DNA from: UBA11704 sp964576685 | Lineage (GTDB): Bacteria; Patescibacteriota; Minisyncoccia; Phycocordibacterales; UBA5272 | Direction: 5' to 3' | NCBI GenBank assembly: GCA_964576685.1 | Contig: CAZNVC010000001.1 | Location: 8,912 to 72,911 of the forward strand | Length of the DNA: 64,000 nucleotides | Shown: positions 16,781 through 23,695 of the stretch, in pieces | How the letters are laid out: every line of letters starts with the position of its first letter | How positions within the stretch are numbered: position 1 is the first letter of the stretch | The notes under the pieces: generated by a model | Databases searched by the model: none | What the model was told of the DNA's origin: nothing | The model's input: the letters and a program-made list of their open reading frames with translations, nothing else | Program-made: the position numbers and the translations under genes

Positions 16781-17182
16781 TTATTGTGTTGGCACTGGAA
16801 CACCAGGAACTGGAACACTACCACCTTGACCAACACCAAGTATACTTCCGAGGAAACCAACAAGTCCCCAGATAGATACCATCACAAAGAGTGCGAGAAC
16901 TGCATACCCCATACCAGAAAGTGAACGTGTCTTTGCTGCAGCATCATCACGACCTTTCCAGATGAACTCAATAAGGAACCAGAAGAATGCGAGTACTGCA
17001 AGACCGATAGCAAAAGGAACGAGACGTGCTACTAGTGTCTGTGCAAGCGCAAGGAGAGAGAGAAGTGCTCCTCCATTTACTTGTCCTTGTGACGCCCCAA
17101 CGTTGATAGTTCCTGATACCTGTGCGAGGGCAACAGCGACGTTACCAGCAATAAGAGATAAGGTTGTTAGTATTTTTTTCAT
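16781..17182 (-). CDS. Pilin-like two-helix exported protein
   Basis: 133 residues: signal peptide ending ALA-Q, short Gly/Gln linker, then LLALAQTLVARLVPFAIGLAVLAFFWFLIEFIWKG as helix one. A polar loop and a second helix ending ILGVGQGG follow, then a Pro-Val repeat tail (VPVPGVPVP). It is separated by 23 bases from the larger paralogue downstream, so both are probably co-transcribed. Confidence 0.72.
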   Translation of the reverse strand: MKKILTTLSLIAGNVAVALAQVSGTINVGASQGQVNGGALLSLLALAQTLVARLVPFAIGLAVLAFFWFLIEFIWKGRDDAAAKTRSLSGMGYAVLALFVMVSIWGLVGFLGSILGVGQGGSVPVPGVPVPTQ

Positions 17183-17256
17183 ATATTTTATGTGTATATC
17201 TATAAGTATAGCCTTATATCAAGCGTTTGCAAGGGAGGATGTGGACAAAGGGGTGG

Positions 17257-17360
17257 CGTTAGGCGTTAGAGAAAATTGTAATGGAGTTATATATTGGAAT
17301 ACAAGTATTTTGTGTTGGTATGTAAAAAGCTACACGCTAAAGGCTAATAGCTACCGGCTA
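17257..17360. repeat. Heptad arrays in gap between orphan and pilin genes
   Basis: CGTTAGGCGTTAG occurs at 17257-17269. On the same strand GCTA occurs at 17329, 17336, 17343, 17350 and 17357, an exact 7-base period (TAGC on the minus strand). The remaining bases between 17183 and 17372 show no gene. Confidence 0.7.
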
Positions 17361-17372
17361 CCAAATAAAAAA

Positions 17373-17433
17373 AGAGAGGCTACCTCATCGCGTCATCGCG
17401 ATGAGACGATGAGCGAAGAGGATAACCTCTCCT
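17373..17433 (-). terminator. Long terminator of the GC-rich orphan pair
   Basis: On the minus strand GAGAGGTTATCCTC pairs with GAGGTAGCCTCTC around an inner palindromic segment containing TCATCGCGATGA, and ends in a run of seven T. Confidence 0.75.
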
Positions 17434-17482
17434 GCCATAGTACGTTTGGCGAACGGTTTATACGTGTTGTCTCACGGGAGAA

Positions 17483-17728
17483 TTAATGTTTCTCTCCACC
17501 ATCATCCTTTTTCTTGGGCCTAAGCAACAAAATAAAGGCAGCAAGAATCAGGAATGCGCCAGCGTGGGTACGCACCATAGAGAGAAGGTTTCCCATTGCG
17601 TTGGTAAAAATATCCAACACTCCGGAGAAAAGGAGGACAATCACGAGGATACCGTATCCCCATGCCTTGCCAACTCCGCTTCCACCTCCTCCATGGCCGT
17701 GGTCGTCCTTCTTTTTCTCATCTGACAT
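17483..17728 (-). CDS. Small two-helix membrane orphan
   Basis: 81 residues beginning MSDEKKKDDHGHGGGG, a charged His/Gly-rich head. Two hydrophobic helices (about 24-45 and 50-70) follow, then a Lys/Asp tail. The start is fixed by AAGGAGG five bases before the ATG; longer readings are excluded by the upstream gene's stop at 17739. Codon and base use are richer in GC than the household genes, like its upstream partner. No family recognised. Confidence 0.65.
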   Translation of the reverse strand: MSDEKKKDDHGHGGGGSGVGKAWGYGILVIVLLFSGVLDIFTNAMGNLLSMVRTHAGAFLILAAFILLLRPKKKDDGGEKH

Positions 17729-17738
17729 AATATCCTCC

Positions 17739-18563
17739 TTAGTTGAGAATGATTTCCCCGCCATCTTCGACCACCACTTGGATGGCCTCACCACGGCGAG
17801 AGTTGATGTAGTCGGTACATTGGCGCAGGGTAAAATTCACCCCATCAATGTCACCGCACCCTCTGAAGTTTCCAGGAGTGACCTCCTCACGGAACACGTA
17901 TCCGTGTCCGACAAGGCTCTTGACGTAGACGTCAAGTTTGATCCATGCACACCCAGAGGTGATCCGGTACTGGGTACCGGGTTGCTGGGCACGCTGGATT
18001 TGGTTTTTCTTGAACCCCTCATCACGCTCCTCTCTTGTCACACAAGAGAACGTACGGAGCACGACAGGATCCTGTGGAACCACAGGCGCCACTACTGGAG
18101 GAGACGCAACCGCCGAAGGGGCTGGCATCGGAACAGGTTGCCCTGTCCTTGCTGCGATACGCATCTGCTTCGTCGTTTCCTCCATCTGCTTGGTCTTTTC
18201 CTGCTCCTTCACCTTCTCGAACCCCGCTTCTTCAAGCTTGGTACGATTGGGCCTGGCGTCGGTGACATAGAAGATAGTTGCACCGATAAGCGCAAAAAGT
18301 GCTGCAATGGCACGGAGAGACCCCAACCAGTCGAAGCTTCGACCACTAGAACCACCTCCACCACTTCCACCACTACCAGTCGGAGTAGAAGGCGGGGGCG
18401 TACCCCCAGCAGTCGGAGCTGCGGGAGTTGCGGGTGTAGCTGGAGTGGCACTGCCAGCACTGGAAGATCCAGCACCAGAAGCACCCCCCGCGCTCGCACG
18501 TGCCGCACGAGCGATAACAGCAGCCGCTTGTTCAGCAGCGATTTCTTCTTGGCGCGTGGCCAT
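17739..18563 (-). CDS. GC-rich membrane orphan with Ala/Pro/Gly head
   Basis: 274 residues in order: a helical opening rich in Ala/Glu, a low-complexity Ala/Gly/Ser/Pro/Thr segment (about 25-72), one membrane helix (RAIAALFALIGATIFYV, near 84-100), a coiled basic stretch, another Pro/Val linker, and a globular C-terminal domain with four cysteines. A GAAAGGA site precedes the ATG and a TTGACA promoter lies about 90 bases upstream. The antisense frame is also open because of the high GC, but lacks these signals. Function unknown. Confidence 0.65.
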   Translation of the reverse strand: MATRQEEIAAEQAAAVIARAARASAGGASGAGSSSAGSATPATPATPAAPTAGGTPPPSTPTGSGGSGGGGSSGRSFDWLGSLRAIAALFALIGATIFYVTDARPNRTKLEEAGFEKVKEQEKTKQMEETTKQMRIAARTGQPVPMPAPSAVASPPVVAPVVPQDPVVLRTFSCVTREERDEGFKKNQIQRAQQPGTQYRITSGCAWIKLDVYVKSLVGHGYVFREEVTPGNFRGCGDIDGVNFTLRQCTDYINSRRGEAIQVVVEDGGEIILN

Positions 18564-18645
18564 GAGAATCCTTTCAAAAATTAGTCAAAGAGCCGTTAAC
18601 CTCTCTTCCTCTTATACAACAAGGAATAAGAAGTCCTTGAAGAGC

Positions 18646-18674
18646 ACTCTACACGATAAATCTATATTTGTCAA
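18646..18674 (-). promoter_or_regulatory. Canonical promoter of the orphan pair
   Basis: On the minus strand TTGACA (18669-18674) is followed after 17 bases by TAGAGT (18646-18651). The predicted leader of about 80 bases carries the SD. Confidence 0.7.
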
Positions 18675-18737
18675 GCTTTTTTATATCAACTTAAATTTCA
18701 TCGAACCCCCCTTCAAAAAAATTCACATGCAAGCCTA

Positions 18738-19595
18738 TTACGGAGTTATTTGAGCATCGTACGATGGATCAAGAGAACAGCCAGACGCTGCCTGATCATC
18801 AGGAAGATACCCTACCGGACAAGAGCCACTATTTCCGACACTGCCGTATGATGGATCAGGTGAACAGCCAGACGCTGCCTGATCATCTGGAAGATAGCCT
18901 GTAGGGCATGAGCCTGTACTCCCTCCTGTATTCGCCGTCCCCCCATTTTGCCCAGCTGTACTATTCGTTATATTACGACACTCAATAACTCCTCCTCCAC
19001 TTGCAATACACTGATCAAAAGCAGCATTACCTGTCGGCCCCGTCACCGGACTCACCCCACCCCCTCCAAGAGGAGAAGTATTATTCCCTCCAGCCGCGTT
19101 ATTAAGAGGACCGGTGTTATTTGGATTATTAGGATTATTAGGATTAGCTTTGGAAGATTGTCCGAAGTTGATACCTGGGATAGTGATGGTATTAAAGTCA
19201 GTGCCTGGCATGATAATGTTCTGAGCGAACTTGATGATACCGTAGACAGAGAACATTACAAAGAGTGCAATGAGTCCCCAGGTCATGAATTGATTACCAT
19301 TCTTTGTCTTCTCGATATTTCCTTGGCGTCTTCCCCAGATGTATTCAACAATACCGTAGAAGAAGGCTACTACTCCTGCTGCCATGAAGAGTCCTCCTAG
19401 AGCTTTCATAACTGTGGTAGTGAAAGCATTGATGATTCCTCCTAGGGTACCTATTCCTTGTGCTGCGGTACATCCTGTAGCAGTTGGAGTAACACTACAA
19501 TCAACTTGTGCGTGGAGTGTGAGTGGTGAGAGGAGAATGAACAACAAAAAGAAACTAGTAAGGAAGATACCAGTGGGGGTGGAAGATTTTTTCAT
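18738..19595 (-). CDS. Pilin-like protein with Cys-rich tandem repeat tail
   Basis: 285 residues from the ATG at 19595. A signal peptide ends LHA-Q and is followed by C-x8-C (DCSVTPTATGC). The two-helix pilin-like core comes next (ALGGLFMAAGVVAFFYGIVEYIWG, loop RRQGNIEKTKNGNQ, TWGLIALFVMFSVYGIIKF). A long Asn/Pro/Gly linker (PNNPNNPNN) leads to two 29-residue repeats, each with SCP-GYLPDDQAASGCS-DPSY. The repeat DNA has an 87-base period (18758 and 18845). The layout suggests an exported subunit with a cysteine-bridged surface tail. Confidence 0.72.
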   Translation of the reverse strand: MKKSSTPTGIFLTSFFLLFILLSPLTLHAQVDCSVTPTATGCTAAQGIGTLGGIINAFTTTVMKALGGLFMAAGVVAFFYGIVEYIWGRRQGNIEKTKNGNQFMTWGLIALFVMFSVYGIIKFAQNIIMPGTDFNTITIPGINFGQSSKANPNNPNNPNNTGPLNNAAGGNNTSPLGGGGVSPVTGPTGNAAFDQCIASGGGVIECRNITNSTAGQNGGTANTGGSTGSCPTGYLPDDQAASGCSPDPSYGSVGNSGSCPVGYLPDDQAASGCSLDPSYDAQITP

Positions 19596-19750
19596 AATTA
19601 AGCAATTAATTGTATACAACAACAAGTGTACAAAGAGTCAGTAAAAAGGGCAAGGAGTAACGAGATGGCAGGTGCTTGTGCACCATGATTCCCATAAATA
19701 CCAAAACATCATTGGGGAGAAAAGTGTAAATAGTAAAAAACACAATCTAG

Positions 19751-21127
19751 CTAGTGACAAACTCTGTTCCACCCAGCAAAAATACAGTTATTAGAAGCAC
19801 AGTCGTCGTTAACAGAACAGTATTCTCCGTAAGCTTTTTTTCTAGTAGTAATAGGCGCTGGGGTATTGCAAAGTATTCGGTAGTCTGACTGATTATAGTA
19901 CTTGTTCTTACCATCTGGACATAAACGTCCCGCAACACATGTACCATTGTCCATAGTACCTTCGTTACCATCTGAGGTAATGCACGGGTCATTGTTTACC
20001 GCTTTTACACATGACATGCTTCCATCACTGCCACTTTTACATGTCCCAGAGACAGACCCCGAACTATCGGTAACAGTACATAATGTTCCTGCTGGTTTTC
20101 CATTACAGTAATATGAGGTGTTAGTAGAACCTGCCCCACGACCAGAAAGACAAGTCTTTCCATCTGCTCCAACTATACCAGTAGAACCATCAGGAAGCTT
20201 ACATGCTGAATTCGTCTGACCATCTATTGGTGCCGGTCGAGTATTGAGTGTTCCTGAGGTGTTGGCAGTATTATTTTGTGCGGGTGGGGTAGTGGTCGTG
20301 GTTGTGGTGTTCACCCCTTGGAACCCAGGAAGAATCTTTTTCACTGTTCCTTGTGCTGCAATGAGGAACATCTGAAGCATAAAGATAAGAAGCGTTGTAA
20401 ACACTGCCCAGAGTAACCATTTTTTTGCCTTACTTAACCCCTCTGGATTACCTTGTGCCATCACGAAACCAAATCCAGTCCATACCCAAATAGCAATAAG
20501 CGCCGGATAGACAAAGAATCTCATGATGATACGAAGCATGGAAAGAATAAAATCATAGAGACTGCAGATCCCTGTCATATTGAAAGGACTGTTGCATGCA
20601 GACGTAGGTGGGGTAGTAGTTTGCGCATATGCGTGAGGAATAAATGCATCACTAAACAACTTAAGAACTTGTAGAGGTCCATCTTTTACACCAAAATACT
20701 TAAGCATCACATACATGAGCCCCCCAAAGAGAGCGACAATAAAGAGGAAGCCTATGGTAGCATTAAAAGATTTTTTCAATGCCTCTTTATATGCATTAGC
20801 ATTTCCTTGTTGAAGTGCAAACCAAGCCATGACAAAGCGGTAGGTAATGAAGACTACAAGAAGCGGAAGTCCAAGACCAATCACGTACGTAAGTAAGTTT
20901 TTCGTGACAACTCCTATCTTATTAATATCGCATGGATTGACTATTGCCCCTTTCCCCCCGTTAGCACTTGGATCCCACGCTCCACAAACCTCATCTCCAG
21001 AAATTGATTTTCCTCCCGTCTGTGCGTATGTGTAAAGTGGTGTCACCGAAATAAGAATCAAAAAAATACCACAAAGAACTGGGAGAGTTCGTAAAAAATG
21101 TGGATGTCGTTTCAGAAAATTTTTCAT
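19751..21127 (-). CDS. Large pilin-like protein with two cores and Cys-rich tail
   Basis: 458 residues. A signal peptide (ending TYA-Q) leads to a first four-part membrane region: YVIGLGLPLLVVFITYRFV, loop FALQQGNANAYKEALKK, GFLFIVALFGGLMYV. After a linker comes a second pilin-like core with YDFILSMLRIIMRFFVYPALIAIWVWTGF, loop GNPEGLSKAKKW and LLWAVFTTLLIFMLQMFLI. Thr/Pro-rich linkers and a tail with more than a dozen cysteines finish it. It is in effect a tandem fusion of the small paralogues. The gene starts 5 bases after an anchored solute-binding protein and is probably co-expressed with it. Confidence 0.68.
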   Translation of the reverse strand: MKNFLKRHPHFLRTLPVLCGIFLILISVTPLYTYAQTGGKSISGDEVCGAWDPSANGGKGAIVNPCDINKIGVVTKNLLTYVIGLGLPLLVVFITYRFVMAWFALQQGNANAYKEALKKSFNATIGFLFIVALFGGLMYVMLKYFGVKDGPLQVLKLFSDAFIPHAYAQTTTPPTSACNSPFNMTGICSLYDFILSMLRIIMRFFVYPALIAIWVWTGFGFVMAQGNPEGLSKAKKWLLWAVFTTLLIFMLQMFLIAAQGTVKKILPGFQGVNTTTTTTTPPAQNNTANTSGTLNTRPAPIDGQTNSACKLPDGSTGIVGADGKTCLSGRGAGSTNTSYYCNGKPAGTLCTVTDSSGSVSGTCKSGSDGSMSCVKAVNNDPCITSDGNEGTMDNGTCVAGRLCPDGKNKYYNQSDYRILCNTPAPITTRKKAYGEYCSVNDDCASNNCIFAGWNRVCH

Positions 21128-21132
21128 AACAG

Positions 21133-22446
21133 CTACTTCTTGGAATACAGATCTCTCATACGCGCTACAAACAGGTTCGAGGCATCGTTAACACCGTAAC
21201 GATAATTAATAATATCTGAAATCATTGTCGTCGTATATGCAGTTGACTCCCTCTCATGGCTATCATACCAACCGTGCGCAACGAGCATCCCTCGTGCCAC
21301 CACTGGATCAAGCCCCTGTGTAGCAGCGTATGAACGAAGTGCAGGAGTGGCACCAACGATCGCCGCAATGGACGGCGCAACACCAGCACCTGCGAACTGT
21401 GATTCCGCAGTAAGTGCAGTGGTAAGATTTTTTGATGCTTTAAGGGTGGCTATTGCATACATACTCATTCCAGTTACCAAAGTATTGTACCCCCGTGTCT
21501 GTGGGAGACTTGTCATCCCAAAATCAGCACGAGGGTTACGAGCACGAAGTGTTGGATACTCTCCTGCATATCCAATATACATTGCAAGCTTCTCCCCTAC
21601 GAAGAAATCAGTTGCATTTCCAAGAGAATCTGACCATGTGAATGTAGTTTGACCAGGGTCACCAAATTGTGTAAAGAAACGGTTCGTCGTCGCAAGCGGT
21701 AAAATCTCCCCTCCTTCTGTTGCAGGAGTATTAGCTACTACACTAAAATAGCTTTCTCCTCCTTGAGCCATAATTCGTACAACAGGTGCTTGACCGAGCT
21801 GTGCAATAATCGACATAATAATGTCTTTTGCATAAGGAACTCCTGGTGTACCAAGTGCAATAGCTGACTCAAGGAATTTTCCATTCTGACGAACAGTAAG
21901 CGCAGGGGTGATTGTGCCAACTTCATCCCAATACGAAGGAGGGTTGATAATCCCGTGCTTAGAAAGTAATGTACGATTATAAAAGAGCACCATCGGATCA
22001 ATAGAAACAGGAAGAGCAAGTGCCCCTTGTGGGGTAAAAAGCACAGAAGCACCATCAACGAATGTATCTTTAAATGTCTTTTCTGGAAGGCTGTTCGTAG
22101 GGAACGGATAGATTCTTGCTTCCTGTGAAAGAATCATCTGATATTTACCAATAATCATATCTGGTCCTGTACCGGAAGCGAGCGCCTCAAGAAGACGCTG
22201 ATTAAACTCATTTTCTGGAACATACGTATATCGAACAGCATAGGTCTTAGCTTGAGGGTTGAAAGACTGAACAACCGCATTCATTTCTGACTCAGGAAGC
22301 GTCCCCCAGAGCTGTACCTCCCCTTGAGCGGTCACATCCTTTCCTCCAATAGAAATTTTTCCAGAAAAGATAAGGACAGCAAACAATGTGGCGAAAAGCC
22401 CAACGCCAAGCAAGATATTACGTAATGAAAACACTGAAGAATGCAT
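21133..22446 (-). CDS. Membrane-anchored solute-binding protein, family 1-like
   Basis: 437 residues with an N-terminal membrane helix (LLGVGLFATLFAVLIFSG) in place of a lipobox. A type 1 extracellular binding fold follows: VQLWGTLPESEMNAV, GTGPDMIIGKYQMI, LALPVSIDPMVLFYNRTLL and PPSYWDEV are characteristic of sugar-binding proteins. No sugar permease or ATPase is adjacent; instead the next gene encodes a large pilin-like protein. It may feed another transporter or act in adhesion. A TATACT box (22454-22459 as AGTATA) lies 7 bases before the ATG. Confidence 0.8.
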   Translation of the reverse strand: MHSSVFSLRNILLGVGLFATLFAVLIFSGKISIGGKDVTAQGEVQLWGTLPESEMNAVVQSFNPQAKTYAVRYTYVPENEFNQRLLEALASGTGPDMIIGKYQMILSQEARIYPFPTNSLPEKTFKDTFVDGASVLFTPQGALALPVSIDPMVLFYNRTLLSKHGIINPPSYWDEVGTITPALTVRQNGKFLESAIALGTPGVPYAKDIIMSIIAQLGQAPVVRIMAQGGESYFSVVANTPATEGGEILPLATTNRFFTQFGDPGQTTFTWSDSLGNATDFFVGEKLAMYIGYAGEYPTLRARNPRADFGMTSLPQTRGYNTLVTGMSMYAIATLKASKNLTTALTAESQFAGAGVAPSIAAIVGATPALRSYAATQGLDPVVARGMLVAHGWYDSHERESTAYTTTMISDIINYRYGVNDASNLFVARMRDLYSKK

Positions 22447-22459
22447 TGGACACAGTATA

Positions 22460-22490
22460 TAGGTTTTATATGGTAAGGACTAGTGGATAC
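22460..22490 (+). repeat. Heptad array upstream of the binding protein
   Basis: TA starts at 22460, 22467, 22474, 22481 and 22488, an exact 7-base period. It includes TAGTGGATACACGA, which recurs at 23164-23177 upstream of the next gene. Confidence 0.6.
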
Positions 22491-22570
22491 ACGAAATACT
22501 GCCTTCATCTTGTAGTGATTAGTCACTGCAGAATGCAAGCACAACCTTCAATCACACTCGTGTTTATATA

Positions 22571-22602
22571 GCTAAAGGCTAACGGCTACTATCTACGAGC
22601 TG
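22571..22602 (-). repeat. Heptad array after the methyltransferase
   Basis: GCTA, GCTA, GCTA, TCTA, GCTG start at 22571, 22578, 22585, 22592 and 22599 on the plus strand (TAGC read in the sense of the methyltransferase). Confidence 0.6.
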
Positions 22603-22605
22603 TCC

Positions 22606-23130
22606 TTACGAGCTTATCGCTAGAAACGCGTAATGATAATCCCCCGCTGGAAGGCGCTTCAAAAGTCTAAACCCGTGCGCCTGTACAAGCGAAATAGCAT
22701 GTTCTTCTTGTACCACATGTGACGCATGAGGACCTATTCCTCCATGAGAATCAGTCCAATCAACTACGAGCAATTGTCCTTCTGGTTTTATGAGTTTACT
22801 TATTACAGAAAGCGCTTTATCAATATCTTCTAACTGAAAAAGAATATTCGAAATCACAACCGCATCAAGACTATACGCATCAACCGGTACCGCTTTCTCT
22901 ACATCTGCCCACAGCATTTCGACATTAATGATTCCTCGTTTATCAAGAGTTCCTGCAAGTGTGTGGAGTGCCTCTCGGTGCACATCTACTGCATAGACCT
23001 GCCCCATATCACCAACATCATGAGCAAGTGCTATGGTATAGACACCAGTACCACATCCAATATCGGCAACTCTATCACCTGGTTTCAAATATAATTCTTT
23101 CACGAGATGTTCTGGAGTAAGAAATGACAT
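22606..23130 (-). CDS. Class I SAM-dependent methyltransferase
   Basis: 174 residues from the ATG at 23130. The SAM-binding motif I is VADIGCGTGVYTIAL (about 19-33), followed by VYAVDVHREAL (acidic residue of motif II), DAVVISNILFQLED and EGQLLVVDWTDSHGGIGP. This resembles the UbiE/Methyltransf_11 type of small-molecule or protein methylase; the substrate is unknown. AGTATA at 23137-23142 leaves six bases before the ATG, so a leaderless mRNA is predicted; an in-frame extension upstream would cross this box. Confidence 0.82.
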   Translation of the reverse strand: MSFLTPEHLVKELYLKPGDRVADIGCGTGVYTIALAHDVGDMGQVYAVDVHREALHTLAGTLDKRGIINVEMLWADVEKAVPVDAYSLDAVVISNILFQLEDIDKALSVISKLIKPEGQLLVVDWTDSHGGIGPHASHVVQEEHAISLVQAHGFRLLKRLPAGDYHYAFLAISS

Positions 23131-23135
23131 AAGGG

Positions 23136-23180
23136 TAGTATATAGGGAATGATTAATTGTTAATAGTGGATACACGATAA
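23136..23180 (+). repeat. Degenerate heptad array upstream of methyltransferase
   Basis: T is found at 23136, 23143, 23150, 23157, 23164, 23171 and 23178; five of the seven are TA. The array overlaps the -10 box of the methyltransferase. Confidence 0.5.
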
Positions 23181-23195
23181 CCTCAATACACCACA

Positions 23196-23224
23196 TTGAC
23201 ATAGAGAGTGATATAGACTACTAT
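23196..23224 (+). promoter_or_regulatory. Canonical promoter of a small orphan gene
   Basis: TTGACA at 23196-23201, 17-base spacer, TACTAT at 23219-23224. The leader is about 38 bases and ends in AAAAGGACGG. Confidence 0.7.
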
Positions 23225-23268
23225 GACTGACGTCAGACTCTTTGCCATGTTACCAAAAAGGACGGAAA

Positions 23269-23502
23269 ATGGATATCGAGAATGAAAGAGATAAAGTCAT
23301 CAAAGTCTTTGAAAAATCAAGAGGAATCATGTTGATTATGAATAATCACAAGGTTCTCGACGCAACAAATTCTGATGTGCTGGCATGGATCTATCCTGAC
23401 AAAAACAAACCTGTTGGCAATGAGCAAGAAGTGCTCATGCGGTATGAGGAATTCTTAGAAAAATTTCCAGAGCAAAGATTTTTTTTCTACAGATTTCCAT
23501 AA
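23269..23502 (+). CDS. Small SD-led orphan protein
   Basis: 77 residues (MDIENERDKVIKVFEK...) with a predicted alpha/beta pattern: an opening helix, then IMLIMNNHKVLD as a strand pair, and an aromatic ending RFFFYRFP. The AAAGGAC site before the ATG, a TTGACA promoter and a private terminator mark it as a self-contained unit. No family recognised. It is compact and has no membrane segment, so a cytoplasmic role is likely. Confidence 0.6.
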   Translation: MDIENERDKVIKVFEKSRGIMLIMNNHKVLDATNSDVLAWIYPDKNKPVGNEQEVLMRYEEFLEKFPEQRFFFYRFP

Positions 23503-23509
23503 TACCAGC

Positions 23510-23545
23510 AAGCCGTCACCATAATCATGGCGACGGCTTTTACTT
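23510..23545 (+). terminator. Terminator of the small orphan gene
   Basis: AGCCGTCACCAT and ATGGCGACGGCT pair with one mismatch and are followed by TTTTACTTT. Confidence 0.8.
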
Positions 23546-23584
23546 TACCTTCAATAATTAATAATTAAAGAGGGTGAAACCCAA

Positions 23585-23611
23585 AGAGCGACGCCTTCGG
23601 CGTCGCTCTTA
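23585..23611. terminator. Terminator downstream of gyrA
   Basis: AAGAGCGACGCC-TTCG-GGCGTCGCTCTT, a perfect stem of the shared terminator family, about 85 bases beyond the gyrA stop. Confidence 0.75.
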
Positions 23612-23695
23612 CTGTGCTTTTCACACACCTCTTGAATATTGTAGTTTTCCGCGACAGTCTGCATGATCTGCTTCAGTCTGCGAAGTTAGTACCTT

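Noticed and set aside
17514..18584. Long open frame (356 codons) on the plus strand opposite the GC-rich orphan gene
   Set aside because: High GC keeps several frames open. The minus-strand frame has an SD, a TTGACA-17-TAGAGT promoter and a terminator, whereas the plus frame starts inside the convergent gene without any signal.
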